A DNA stretch of 18,064 nucleotides from contig PKRJ01000068.1 of assembly GCA_017577365.1 (NCBI GenBank), positions 1 to 18,064 on the forward strand. Reading direction: 5' to 3'. Positions 6,853 to 14,375 of this stretch are shown piece after piece. The DNA is from Gammaproteobacteria bacterium (GTDB taxonomy: Bacteria > Pseudomonadota > Gammaproteobacteria > Steroidobacterales > Rariloculaceae). Position 1 is the stretch's first letter; every line of letters begins with the position of its first letter. The translations under genes were made by a program, and so were the position numbers. Under the pieces are notes generated by a model. The model was not told where the DNA came from and searched no databases. It worked only from the letters and a program-made list of their open reading frames with translations.

Positions 6853-7628
6853 GACTCGCTCCGCTCGACGCGATATCTCGACGGCTCGAGCGACGTCAGC
6901 ACGCCGCGCAGGATATCGACCTCGTTCTTGTCGAGCGCCGCGCGCTGGAAAATCCGCCGAAGCTTCAGCCTGAGCTGCCGCTGATGATCCGCGCGCAGGA
7001 AACCGGATTCGACGAGCACGCGGTCGAGGTGATCGTAGAAGTGATCGAGCTCGGCGACCGTCGCGAGCCGCGGGCGCACGCGCGACGGCTGCGGCTCGGT
7101 GCCGCTCGTTTCGCCGCGCTCATCGGCGCGCGCACGGTCGAGCGCCGCGAGCCTCAACTCGTAGCAGAGCAACTGCACGGCCATGGCGAGGTTCAGCGAC
7201 GAGAACTCGGGATTCGTGGGGATGCGCACGTGCACCGCGCAGCGGGCGAGCGCCTCGTTCGTCAGCCCGTACTTCTCGGGACCGAAGACGATGGCCGCGC
7301 GGTTCCCCGCGTCGAGCGCGTCGAGCACCTGCGCCGCGCAGTCGCGCGGCGGGAGCGTCGGCCATTCGACGGCGCGCTCGCGCGCGCTCGTGCCGACGAC
7401 GAAGCCGCAGTCGGCGATTGCCTCCGGCAGCGAATCGTAGACGCGCGCGTTCTCGAGAATATCCGTGGCGCCGGTCGCCCTCGCCGTCGCTTCGTCGCTC
7501 GGGAACGCGCAGCGCGGACGCACGAGGGCAAGATCGTAGAGCCCCATCGTTTTCATCGCGCGCGCCGCGGCGCCGATGTTCCCGGGGTGAGTGGTTTCGA
7601 CGAGGACGATGCGGACCGGAATTTGCAT
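6849..7628 (-). CDS. trmJ: tRNA (cytidine/uridine-32-2'-O)-methyltransferase TrmJ
   Basis: TrmJ is a SPOUT-class enzyme that uses SAM to methylate the ribose of nucleotide 32 in certain tRNA anticodon loops. The 259-residue product begins MQIPVRIVLVETTHPGNIG, continues with ARAMKTMGL, and has the SPOUT knot motifs IVFGPEKYGLTNE (113-125) and IPTNPEFSSLNLAMAVQLL (137-154). The C-terminal helical extension (about 185-259) is typical of TrmJ. I chose the ATG at 7626-7628 because it aligns with known N-termini; a TTG 18 bases upstream is less likely. One oddity is FGPE where FGRE is usual, so Arg is replaced by Pro at 117. It heads the iscS group, overlaps iscS by 4 bases, and diverges from suhB. 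Confidence 0.93.
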   Translation of the reverse strand: MQIPVRIVLVETTHPGNIGAAARAMKTMGLYDLALVRPRCAFPSDEATARATGATDILENARVYDSLPEAIADCGFVVGTSARERAVEWPTLPPRDCAAQVLDALDAGNRAAIVFGPEKYGLTNEALARCAVHVRIPTNPEFSSLNLAMAVQLLCYELRLAALDRARADERGETSGTEPQPSRVRPRLATVAELDHFYDHLDRVLVESGFLRADHQRQLRLKLRRIFQRAALDKNEVDILRGVLTSLEPSRYRVERSES

Positions 7629-7675
7629 GAGGGCGCGCTCGGCCAAAAGCTCGCTGATTGTTTTCCGACGGCGAC

Positions 7676-7682
7676 TATTCTA
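7676..7682. promoter_or_regulatory. Overlapping divergent -10 elements between trmJ and suhB
   Basis: The 69-base gap between the two divergent starts contains CTATTCTACG. On the minus strand this reads TAGAAT (7677-7682), a 5/6 match to the -10 consensus, about 48 bases before the trmJ ATG. On the plus strand it reads TATTCT (7676-7681), 16 bases before the suhB ATG. No clear -35 is seen on either strand, so the call rests on the -10 boxes and position. Confidence 0.4.
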
Positions 7683-7697
7683 CGCTGCGCCCCCGCT

Positions 7698-8489
7698 ATG
7701 CACGGCATGCTCAACATCGCGATCCGCGCGGCACGTCGCGCCGGCGAAATCATGATTCGCCAGTGGAACCAGCTCGACGCGCTGCAAATCTCCGACAAGG
7801 GGCGGCACGACTACGTGACCCAGGTCGACCTGCTCGCCGAGCAGACGATCGTCAACGTGATCCACGACCACTATCCGGATCACGCGATCCTCGCCGAGGA
7901 AAGCGGCTCGATGGGCGACCACGAGTACACGTGGATCATCGATCCGCTCGACGGCACGACGAACTATCTGCACGGCTTCCCGGTGTTCGCCGTATCGATC
8001 GCCGTCGCGCATCGCGGCGAGCTGCAGCACGCGGTCGTCTACGACCCGATGCGTCAGGAGATCTTCACCGCGACGCGCGGCGAAGGCGCCCAGCTAGATG
8101 GCCGGCGCATCCGCGTCAGCCGCCGTCAGCACCTCTCGGGCAGCCTGATCGCGACCGGCTTTCCGTACCGCTTCTCCGACGAGCGGATCGACATCTATCT
8201 CAAGATGCTTCGCGCCGTGATGATCGAGACCGCCGGCGTGCGCCGCCCCGGCTCGGCGGCGCTCGACCTCTGCTACGTCGCCGCAGGGCGAGTCGACGGC
8301 TTCTGGGAGCTCGGCTTGAGCAAGTGGGATATCGCGGCGGGCGCGCTGATCATCCGCGAGGCGGGCGGGCGCATCAGCGATTTCCACGGCACCGACCGGT
8401 ATCTCGAATCCGGCAACGTCGTCGCCGGCAACCCGAAGGTCTACGCGGCGCTGTCGAAGCTCCTCGCGCCGTACGCTCGCGATCTATAG
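7698..8489 (+). CDS. suhB: Inositol monophosphatase family protein SuhB
   Basis: SuhB hydrolyses inositol-1-phosphate with Mg2+ in vitro. In gammaproteobacteria it also joins the rRNA transcription antitermination complex with NusA/NusB. The 263-residue product has the family's metal-site motifs: AILAEESG (63-70), WIIDPLDGTTNYLHGFP (79-95) and SKWDIAAGALIIREAGG (208-224). The start MHGMLNIAIRAARRAGE aligns with E. coli SuhB, so the ATG at 7698 is well placed although no Shine-Dalgarno sequence precedes it (CCCCCGCT). It is the only plus-strand gene in the housekeeping block. It diverges from trmJ and converges on secF, the usual neighbourhood for suhB in Pseudomonas. Confidence 0.95.
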   Translation: MHGMLNIAIRAARRAGEIMIRQWNQLDALQISDKGRHDYVTQVDLLAEQTIVNVIHDHYPDHAILAEESGSMGDHEYTWIIDPLDGTTNYLHGFPVFAVSIAVAHRGELQHAVVYDPMRQEIFTATRGEGAQLDGRRIRVSRRQHLSGSLIATGFPYRFSDERIDIYLKMLRAVMIETAGVRRPGSAALDLCYVAAGRVDGFWELGLSKWDIAAGALIIREAGGRISDFHGTDRYLESGNVVAGNPKVYAALSKLLAPYARDL

Positions 8490-8498
8490 ACCGTCATC

Positions 8499-8524
8499 GG
8501 GCCGACTCGGCGAAGAGTCGGCCC
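8499..8524. terminator. Strong hairpin between convergent suhB and secF
   Basis: A perfect 10-bp stem GGGCCGACTC / GAGTCGGCCC closes a 6-base loop, 9 bases after the suhB stop in the 85-base convergent gap. There is no proper T-run on either side (CTTCCC follows on the plus strand). It may act as a weak or bidirectional terminator, or as a 3'-end stabiliser. Confidence 0.5.
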
Positions 8525-8574
8525 CTTCCCGTCTCGTCACGCGGCGAGGGCCAAGACCGAGCCTTCGCCGCGCC

Positions 8575-9510
8575 TCACGGCATCGAGTCGACCTCTTCCC
8601 GCTTCGGCGGCAACATGTCCGCCGGCAGCACGTTGAGCCACAGGCACGCGGCGCCGGAGACGTAGATCGACGAATACGAGCCGATGATGACGCCGACGAT
8701 CAGCGCGATCGAGAAGCCGAACAGCGTTTCCCCGGCCAACGCCGCAAGCGCAACGAGCACGAGCAGCGTCGAGACCGCCGTCATGATCGTGCGGGACAAC
8801 GTCTGATTCAACGACGCGTTGACGATGTCGTACGTCGTGCTGCGGCGCATCAGGTGGAAGTTCTCTCGGATTCGGTCGTAGATGACGACCGTATCGTTCA
8901 ACGTGTAGCCGATCACGGCGAGCACCGCGGCGAGCACCGATAGATCGACCGTGAGCCCGGTTATCGCGAAGACACCGATCGTGACGATCGTATCGTGCAC
9001 GAGCGACAGGATCGCGCCGACCGCGAACTTCCAGCGGAACCGGAACATCACGTAGATGAAGATCATGATCGACGCGAACAGCATCGCGAGCGCACCCTGC
9101 TCGGCGAGATCGGAGCCGACCTGCGAGCCGATGAACTCGGGCGGACGGATCAGCTCGAGGCGGTAGCCGTCCTCGCGGAGCGCCGACACCAAGCCGTCGA
9201 CGAGCGCCGACGCCTCGTCCGACGTCTCGACCGGCGGCAGACGCACGAGCACTTCCGACGACGTCCCGAAGGTCTGGACGACGGCATCGGTATACCCGGC
9301 CTCGGTGAGGCTCGCGCGCACCTCCTCGAGCTCGACGGCGCCTTCGAACCGAAGCTCCGCGAGCACGCCGCCGGTGAACTCGAGGCCCCAGTTGAACCCG
9401 CGAGTGACGATCGCGACGAGCGAGATCACGACCAGCAGCACCGAAACCCCCAACGCGGGTCTTCGGTGCCCCATGAAATCGAAATTCGGAGCGCTCTTAA
9501 GCAGTTGCAC
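8575..9510 (-). CDS. secF: Protein translocase subunit SecF
   Basis: SecF pairs with SecD in the inner membrane and uses the proton gradient to pull secreted proteins out of the SecYEG channel on the periplasmic side. The 311-residue product has a first membrane segment (about 19-37) followed by WGLEFTGG (41-48), a periplasmic domain, and then five more membrane segments from about residue 137. The signature VIGYTLNDTVVIYDRIREN (199-217) contains the conserved Asp of the RND-type proton path. The start is GTG (9508-9510), giving MQLLKSAPNFDFMG, which matches the family N-terminus. It overlaps the end of secD by 14 bases, so the two subunits are probably made by coupled translation. It is the last gene of the queA-tgt-yajC-secD-secF operon. 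Confidence 0.97.
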   Translation of the reverse strand: MQLLKSAPNFDFMGHRRPALGVSVLLVVISLVAIVTRGFNWGLEFTGGVLAELRFEGAVELEEVRASLTEAGYTDAVVQTFGTSSEVLVRLPPVETSDEASALVDGLVSALREDGYRLELIRPPEFIGSQVGSDLAEQGALAMLFASIMIFIYVMFRFRWKFAVGAILSLVHDTIVTIGVFAITGLTVDLSVLAAVLAVIGYTLNDTVVIYDRIRENFHLMRRSTTYDIVNASLNQTLSRTIMTAVSTLLVLVALAALAGETLFGFSIALIVGVIIGSYSSIYVSGAACLWLNVLPADMLPPKREEVDSMP

Positions 9511-11434
9511 TGGACACCCTGCCGCCGATCGGCAGACGCCGCAGCTGCGTGCGGCGGCCGTAGATGAGGTTGACGATCACCCTGGTCACGACGATGCCGG
9601 TGAACATCGACGTCACGATACCGAGGCACAGCGTGACCGCGAAGCCCTTGATCGGGCCCGTGCCGAACGCAAGGAGCACGATGCCGGCGATCAATGTCGT
9701 GATCTGACCGTCGGCGATACTCGAGAACGCCTTCTCGTAGCCCGCCTTGATGCTCGCCTGCGGCGAGTTGCCGTTCCGCAGCTCCTCGCGGATACGCTCG
9801 TAGATCAGCACGTTCGCGTCGACGGCCATGCCGAGTGTCAGCACGATGCCGGCGATGCCGGGCAGCGTCAGCGCGGCCTGCAGCAGCGACATCAGCGCGA
9901 CGATCAGCATGAGGTTCGCGAGCAGCGCGATATTCGCGATCACGCCGAACATACGGTAGACGACCACCATGAACACGACGACCGCGAGGAAACCCGCGAT
10001 CACCGCGTTCCTGCCGCGCTTGATATTGTCCTGCCCGAGGCTCGGGCCGATCGTCCGCTCCTCGATCTTGAAGATCGGCGTCGCGAGCGCGCCCGAGCGC
10101 AACAGGAGCGCGAGGTCCTGCGCTTCGAACGGCGTGAGCCCCGTGATCTCGAAATTGCTCGAGAAGACTCCGCGGATCGTCGCGATGTTGATCACGCGCT
10201 CGCGCCGGCTCGTCTCGATGACCTGTTCGCCGCCGCGCTCGACGATTCTCGGCGTCTCCTCGATCATCAGCACGGCCATCGGGCGGCCGAGATTCGACTG
10301 CGTCGTGTCGAGCATGCGCCGGCCGCCCTGCGCGTTTAGCCGCACGCTCACCGCGGGACGGCCTTGCGAGTACCCGGGCGTCGCATCCGTCAGCATGTCG
10401 CCCGAGGCGATCACGTCGCGGCGCAGCAGCGTGTAGCGGCGGCCGTCCTGTCCGGGCGCGCAGTACGGCGAGTCGTAGATCGACTCTGCGCACGGCAGAA
10501 GCTCGGAGCCGATCGGCGAACGGTTCCGCGATGCCGCGTCGTAGACGTCGTTCTCGAGATCGACGAGCCGGAACTCGAGCGTCGCCGTCGCGCCGAGCAC
10601 GCGTTCCGCCTGCGCCGGATCCTGGATACCGGGAAGCTGCACGAGAATCCGGTCGAGGCCCTGACGCTGCACGACGGGCTCGGACACGCCGAGCTCGTTC
10701 ACGCGGTTACGCAGCGTGATGGTGTTCTGCTGGATCGCGAAATCCTGCCGCTCGCGGATCATCGCCTCCGACGGCCGGATGCGGAAACCCGGCCGCCCGC
10801 CGACCTGCGCGCGCTCGACGATCAGGCGCTCCGTGAGCGTGACCTGCTGCGGCTCGTCGAGCTTGCGAATGATCTCTTCGGCGCGCGCGACATCGGCCTG
10901 GTCCTGCAGCGTCACGAGAAGCTGCCCGTTGTCGACACGAAGCTGCGCGCGAATGCGCGCGTCGCGAAACTGGGCCCTGAGGTCCGACTCGTAGTTCGCG
11001 AGAAGCTGATCGACGGCCGCGTTGACGTCGACCTGATAGAGAAAGTGTACGCCGCCACGCAAGTCGAGGCCGAGCGCCATCGGCTTCAAGCCGATCGCGG
11101 CGAGCCACGCGGGCGTGCGCGGCGCGAGCGTCAGCGCGACGACGTGGTCCGGCATCGCCTCGCGCAGCACGTCGTTCGCGCGAAGCTGCGCGTTGACGTT
11201 CGGGAAGCGGACCAGCGCGGCATTGTCCTCGATCTCGCTCGACAGATACTCGATGCCGGCTTCTCCGAGCGTCGACGCGATCCGCTCGAGCGCCTCGCTT
11301 TGGACCGGCGTCCCGTCCGGACGTGAGACGTGCAACGCGGGGTCGTCACCGAAGAAGTTGGGCAGGGCCAAGAGAACGCCCGCCACGCAGATGACGAGCA
11401 CGAGCACGTTGACCCAAGTGGGATACCGGTTCAT
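9497..11434 (-). CDS. secD: Protein translocase subunit SecD
   Basis: SecD is the larger partner of SecF in the proton-driven export motor. The 645-residue product (E. coli 615) has an N-terminal membrane segment (about 9-25) and the D1 motif KPMALGLDLRGGVHFLYQVD (117-136). A large periplasmic P1 domain follows, then a C-terminal block of five membrane segments from about residue 475. The D4 motif GMAVDANVLIYERIREE starts near residue 535. The ATG gives MNRYPTWVNVLVLVICV, the usual start. The C-terminal tail is basic (GRRTQLRRLP). It lies 53 bases after yajC and overlaps secF by 14 bases. Confidence 0.98.
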   Translation of the reverse strand: MNRYPTWVNVLVLVICVAGVLLALPNFFGDDPALHVSRPDGTPVQSEALERIASTLGEAGIEYLSSEIEDNAALVRFPNVNAQLRANDVLREAMPDHVVALTLAPRTPAWLAAIGLKPMALGLDLRGGVHFLYQVDVNAAVDQLLANYESDLRAQFRDARIRAQLRVDNGQLLVTLQDQADVARAEEIIRKLDEPQQVTLTERLIVERAQVGGRPGFRIRPSEAMIRERQDFAIQQNTITLRNRVNELGVSEPVVQRQGLDRILVQLPGIQDPAQAERVLGATATLEFRLVDLENDVYDAASRNRSPIGSELLPCAESIYDSPYCAPGQDGRRYTLLRRDVIASGDMLTDATPGYSQGRPAVSVRLNAQGGRRMLDTTQSNLGRPMAVLMIEETPRIVERGGEQVIETSRRERVINIATIRGVFSSNFEITGLTPFEAQDLALLLRSGALATPIFKIEERTIGPSLGQDNIKRGRNAVIAGFLAVVVFMVVVYRMFGVIANIALLANLMLIVALMSLLQAALTLPGIAGIVLTLGMAVDANVLIYERIREELRNGNSPQASIKAGYEKAFSSIADGQITTLIAGIVLLAFGTGPIKGFAVTLCLGIVTSMFTGIVVTRVIVNLIYGRRTQLRRLPIGGRVSSATA

Positions 11435-11487
11435 TTGAAGTCAGCGTCCCCCGATGGATGGGAAACCCTAGGCGTTTCGCGGCGCGG

Positions 11488-11826
11488 CTACACGCTCTTC
11501 AACGTGCCCTTCGGCAAGACTGCCGCGATCGTGTTCTTCTGCACTTTGATCGTGACGTTGTCCGCGAACTCAACCGTCACATATTGGTCGCCGACCTCCT
11601 TGATCTTACCGAGCAGCCCGCCGCCGGTGACGACCTCGTCGCCCGCGCCGAGCGACTCGATCATCTGGCGATGCTCCTTCTGCCGCTTCGCCTGCGGGCG
11701 GATCAGCAGGAAATACAGCACCGCGAACATCAGGATCAGCGGGATGAAGAAGCCGAAGGGATCGGCCTGCGGCGCGTCGGCCTGCGCCCAAGCGTCCTGA
11801 ATGAAAAAGCTCGTCACGAGTTCCAT
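11488..11826 (-). CDS. yajC: Sec translocon accessory subunit YajC
   Basis: YajC is a small single-span inner-membrane protein that binds the SecDF subcomplex. The 112-residue product has a membrane segment at about 25-43 (PFGFFIPLILMFAVLYFLLIRPQ, cut by the conserved RPQAKRQKEH). A soluble domain follows with the family's GDEVVTGGGLLGKI (62-75) and VEFADNVTIKVQKNTI. The ATG has AAGGT about 8 bases upstream. It sits between tgt and secD, the normal position in gammaproteobacteria. Confidence 0.96.
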   Translation of the reverse strand: MELVTSFFIQDAWAQADAPQADPFGFFIPLILMFAVLYFLLIRPQAKRQKEHRQMIESLGAGDEVVTGGGLLGKIKEVGDQYVTVEFADNVTIKVQKNTIAAVLPKGTLKSV

Positions 11827-11898
11827 GTTCGACCTTGACTTAGCCCGGCCGGGCCACGCCGGCCGCCGGAAAGGGCTGCATTATGACATAGCGGACGG

Positions 11899-13035
11899 TC
11901 AGGGGTTCGAGACCTCCGAAGCCTCCGCTGCGAGCGCCGCAAGCCGCCCTTCCTCGATCGCGGCTCGAATCCGTGCCATCCACGCCGCATAGAAGCGCAG
12001 ATTATGTATGGTCGCGAGCCGCGCGCCGAGGATCTCGTTGCATTGCTGCAGATGGCGCAGATAGGCGCGCGAGTAGTGGCGGCACGCGTAGCAGTCGCAA
12101 CGCGGATCGATCGGACCCGTATCCGCACGGAAGCGGCTGTTGCGGATATTGATCACGCCTTCGCTCGTGAACAGCTGGCCATTGCGCGCGTGGCGCGTCG
12201 GAATGACGCAGTCGAACATGTCGATGCCGCGGGCGACTGCGGCGACGAGATCGCGCGGCGTCCCGACGCCCATGAGGTAGCGCGGACGATCCTTCGGCAA
12301 ATGCGGCTCGAGCGCCTCGAGGACCTCGAGCCGCTCGGACTCGGGTTCCCCGACCGCGAGCCCGCCGACGGCGTAGCCGTCGAAGCCGATCGCACGCAGC
12401 CCGTCGAGCGACGCGCGCCGCAAGTCCGAGTACACGCCTCCCTGCACGATGCCGAACAGCGCCGCATCGTCGCCCTCCGGCGCGGCGCCGGCCTCGTCCC
12501 TTCCCTTCAGCGCATCGAACGCCTTGCGGCTCCGCTTCGCCCAGCGGAGCGACAGCTCCATCGAGGCCTTCGCTTCCGCGCGGGTCGCGGGATACGGCGT
12601 GCACTCGTCGAAGATCATGACGACGTCTGCGTCAAGCGCGTGCTGCACCTCGATCGAGCGCTCCGGCGTCAGCATGACCTTCGCGCCGTCGACCGGCGAC
12701 TGGAACTCGACGCCCGCCTCGGTCACCTTGCGGAGCTGCGCGAGGCTATAGACCTGAAAGCCGCCCGAATCCGTGAGGATCGGCCGCTCCCAGTGCATGA
12801 ACTCGTGCAGGCCGCCGTGCGCGCGCACGACCTCGATGCCCGGCCGCAGCATTAGATGAAACGTGTTGCCGAGGATCATCTGCGCGCCGATCGCCTCGAG
12901 CTCCTCGGGCGTCATCGCCTTGACCGTGCCGTACGTGCCGACGGGCATGAACACGGGCGTCTCGACGACTCCGCGTCGAAACACCAAGCGGCCGCGCCGC
13001 GCGGCGCCGTCGGTCGAGAGCACTTCGAACTGCAT
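11899..13035 (-). CDS. tgt: tRNA-guanine transglycosylase
   Basis: Tgt swaps guanine 34 in the anticodon of Asp, Asn, His and Tyr tRNAs for preQ1, a step to queuosine. The 378-residue product (E. coli 375) has Asp 89 in LTDSGGFQ and the nucleophile Asp 272 in RGIDMFDCVIPTRHARNG. The zinc site is formed by CDCYAC (Cys 313, 315, 318) and His 344 in ATIHNLR. I chose the ATG at 13033-13035, with AGAGG just upstream, because MQFEVLSTDGAARRGRLVF aligns with known N-termini; the reading frame stays open further upstream into queA. An insertion of about 11 residues (Gly/Ala/Glu/Asp-rich, 179-190) precedes ALFGIVQGG. It starts 2 bases after queA, the next enzyme in the same pathway. Confidence 0.97.
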   Translation of the reverse strand: MQFEVLSTDGAARRGRLVFRRGVVETPVFMPVGTYGTVKAMTPEELEAIGAQMILGNTFHLMLRPGIEVVRAHGGLHEFMHWERPILTDSGGFQVYSLAQLRKVTEAGVEFQSPVDGAKVMLTPERSIEVQHALDADVVMIFDECTPYPATRAEAKASMELSLRWAKRSRKAFDALKGRDEAGAAPEGDDAALFGIVQGGVYSDLRRASLDGLRAIGFDGYAVGGLAVGEPESERLEVLEALEPHLPKDRPRYLMGVGTPRDLVAAVARGIDMFDCVIPTRHARNGQLFTSEGVINIRNSRFRADTGPIDPRCDCYACRHYSRAYLRHLQQCNEILGARLATIHNLRFYAAWMARIRAAIEEGRLAALAAEASEVSNP

Positions 13036-13037
13036 GC

Positions 13038-14102
13038 TTACCTCTCTTGTCCGGGGTCCGTCCCGGTGTGCGGATGCGTCGGCACGGCCGGCGTGACGAA
13101 CATCGCGTCGCCGTACGAGAAGAACCGGTAGCGCTCGGCGACCGCATGACGGTACGCGGCGAGCGTGTGCTCCCGGCCGGCGAACGCGCAAACGAGCATC
13201 AGCAGCGACGACTCGGGCAGATGAAAGTTCGTCACGAGGGCGTCGACGACGCGAAAACGATAGCCAGGATAAATGAAGAGATCCGTCTCGCCTTCGAAGG
13301 GCTCGAGCTTGCCGCGCCGCGCCGCCGACTCGAGCGCACGAACCACGGTCGTGCCGACGGCGACGATCCGGCCTCCGCGGGCGACGGTCTCGTCGACCTT
13401 CGCGCAGAGCTCGGCCGGAATCGAGACCCATTCCGGATGCAGCCGGTGCTCCTCGACGTGCTCGGTGCGTACCGGCGAGAACGTTCCGGCGCCGACGTGC
13501 AGCGTCAGGAACGTTCGCTCGACGCCGCGCGCGTCGAGCTCCGCGAACAACGCATCGTCGAAATGAAGCCCCGCCGTCGGCGCCGCGACCGCGCCCGGCG
13601 CACGGGCAAAGACGGTCTGATAACGGTCACGATCGGCCTCGTCCGGCGTGCGCTCGATATAGGGCGGCAGCGGCACTTCGCCGTGCTCGGCGAAGTACGG
13701 CATGGCGTCGCGGTCGAGCACGAGATCGAACAGCTCGCCGGCGCGGCCTTCGACGATCGCACGGGCGCCGCCCGGCAAATCGATCTCCGCGCCCGGCTTC
13801 GGGCTCCGGCTCGCGCGGAGCTGAACGCGGATGCGCCGCGCATCGAGGAGCCGCTCGAGCAGAATCTCGACGCGGCCGCCGGTCCTCTTTGTGCCATAGA
13901 GGCGTGCCGGCACGACTTTCGTATCGTTCAGCACGAGCAGATCGCCCGGCCGAAGCAGATCGACGAGATCGCGGAAACGTCGATCCTCCATGCGCCCCGT
14001 CGCACCATCGAGCACGAGCAGGCGACTCGCGGCGCGGTCGGGCAACGGCGTCTGCGCGATCAGCTCGGGCGGCAGGTCGTAATGGAAGTCGCGGCGGTGC
14101 AT
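13038..14102 (-). CDS. queA: S-adenosylmethionine:tRNA ribosyltransferase-isomerase QueA
   Basis: QueA transfers and isomerises the ribosyl part of SAM onto preQ1 in tRNA to make epoxyqueuosine, the step after Tgt. The 354-residue product (E. coli 356) aligns from end to end: MHRRDFHYDLPPELIAQTPL at the start, PGDLLVLNDTKVVPARL (about 52-68), PGAVAAPTAGLHFDD, TLHVGAGTFSPVR, and DALVTNFHLPES with YRFFSYGDAMF near the end. The ATG position is fixed by this alignment, yet no Shine-Dalgarno sequence precedes it. A TAGAAT -10 box ends only 9 bases upstream, so the transcript may be almost leaderless. It heads the queA-tgt-yajC-secD-secF operon. Confidence 0.97.
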   Translation of the reverse strand: MHRRDFHYDLPPELIAQTPLPDRAASRLLVLDGATGRMEDRRFRDLVDLLRPGDLLVLNDTKVVPARLYGTKRTGGRVEILLERLLDARRIRVQLRASRSPKPGAEIDLPGGARAIVEGRAGELFDLVLDRDAMPYFAEHGEVPLPPYIERTPDEADRDRYQTVFARAPGAVAAPTAGLHFDDALFAELDARGVERTFLTLHVGAGTFSPVRTEHVEEHRLHPEWVSIPAELCAKVDETVARGGRIVAVGTTVVRALESAARRGKLEPFEGETDLFIYPGYRFRVVDALVTNFHLPESSLLMLVCAFAGREHTLAAYRHAVAERYRFFSYGDAMFVTPAVPTHPHTGTDPGQER

Positions 14103-14288
14103 GGCCGGCGCATTCTACCCGCCTCCGCACCGATCGGGCGGCAGAACGACGGCAGCCTAGTCGTCAGGCCTCGTCCGACGCCGGGCTCCCTTGAGTTGGA
14201 TGATTAAGGTGCGGCCGGCGGCCGGCGACCCAGGAGGAGATGCGTGAAATAGGGCGCCGCACATATTAGACTTGCTGCCTCCGATCAT
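14103..14288. other. Intergenic region between queA and tRNA-Leu
   Basis: This 186-base divergent gap has no gene I can support. On the minus strand it carries the queA -10 box next to queA. On the plus strand TATTAG at 14264-14269, about 20 bases before the tRNA, could be the tRNA's -10; its -35 is unclear. A GC-rich inverted stretch (GGCCGGCGGCCGGC, about 14213-14226) and an AGGAGG (14232-14237) followed by a 9-codon frame are also present; both look incidental. Confidence 0.45.
14112..14117 (-). promoter_or_regulatory. Putative -10 element of the queA operon
   Basis: The minus strand reads GGGTAGAATGCGCC. TAGAAT is a 5/6 match to the sigma-70 -10 box and lies 9 bases before the queA ATG. 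No good -35 is seen 15-19 bases further upstream. The expected start of transcription would fall 1-3 bases before the ATG. Confidence 0.45.
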
Positions 14289-14375
14289 GCCGGGATGGCG
14301 GAACTGGTAGACGCGCCGGACTCAAAATCCGGTGGGGTAAAACCCGTGTCGGTTCGACTCCGACTCCCGGCACCA
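14289..14375 (+). tRNA. tRNA-Leu, anticodon CAA
   Basis: The 87-base gene folds as a type II (long variable arm) tRNA. The acceptor arm is GCCGGGA / TCCCGGC, perfectly paired, with discriminator A and an encoded CCA (14373-14375). The anticodon stem CCGGA / TCCGG encloses the loop CTCAAAA, so the anticodon is CAA and it reads the leucine codon UUG. The T loop has GGTTCGACTCC. The long variable arm (about TGGGGTAAAACCCGT) is typical of leucine tRNAs. The position upstream of queA matches a tRNA-Leu found there in Pseudomonas. Confidence 0.97.

Noticed and set aside
5422..6984. 520-codon plus-strand open frame antisense to iscS and flanks
   Set aside because: Same cause; iscS is intact with all active-site residues on the minus strand.
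6984..7697. Upstream extension of the suhB reading frame
   Set aside because: It runs antisense through trmJ; the SuhB family N-terminus starts at 7698.
13036..13431. Upstream extension of the tgt reading frame into queA
   Set aside because: The extra residues have no Tgt similarity, and a good ribosome site supports the ATG at 13035.
14232..14269. AGGAGG followed by a 9-codon frame upstream of tRNA-Leu
   Set aside because: The spacing to the ATG is only 2 bases, and the frame overlaps the likely tRNA -10 region, so a leader peptide is unlikely.
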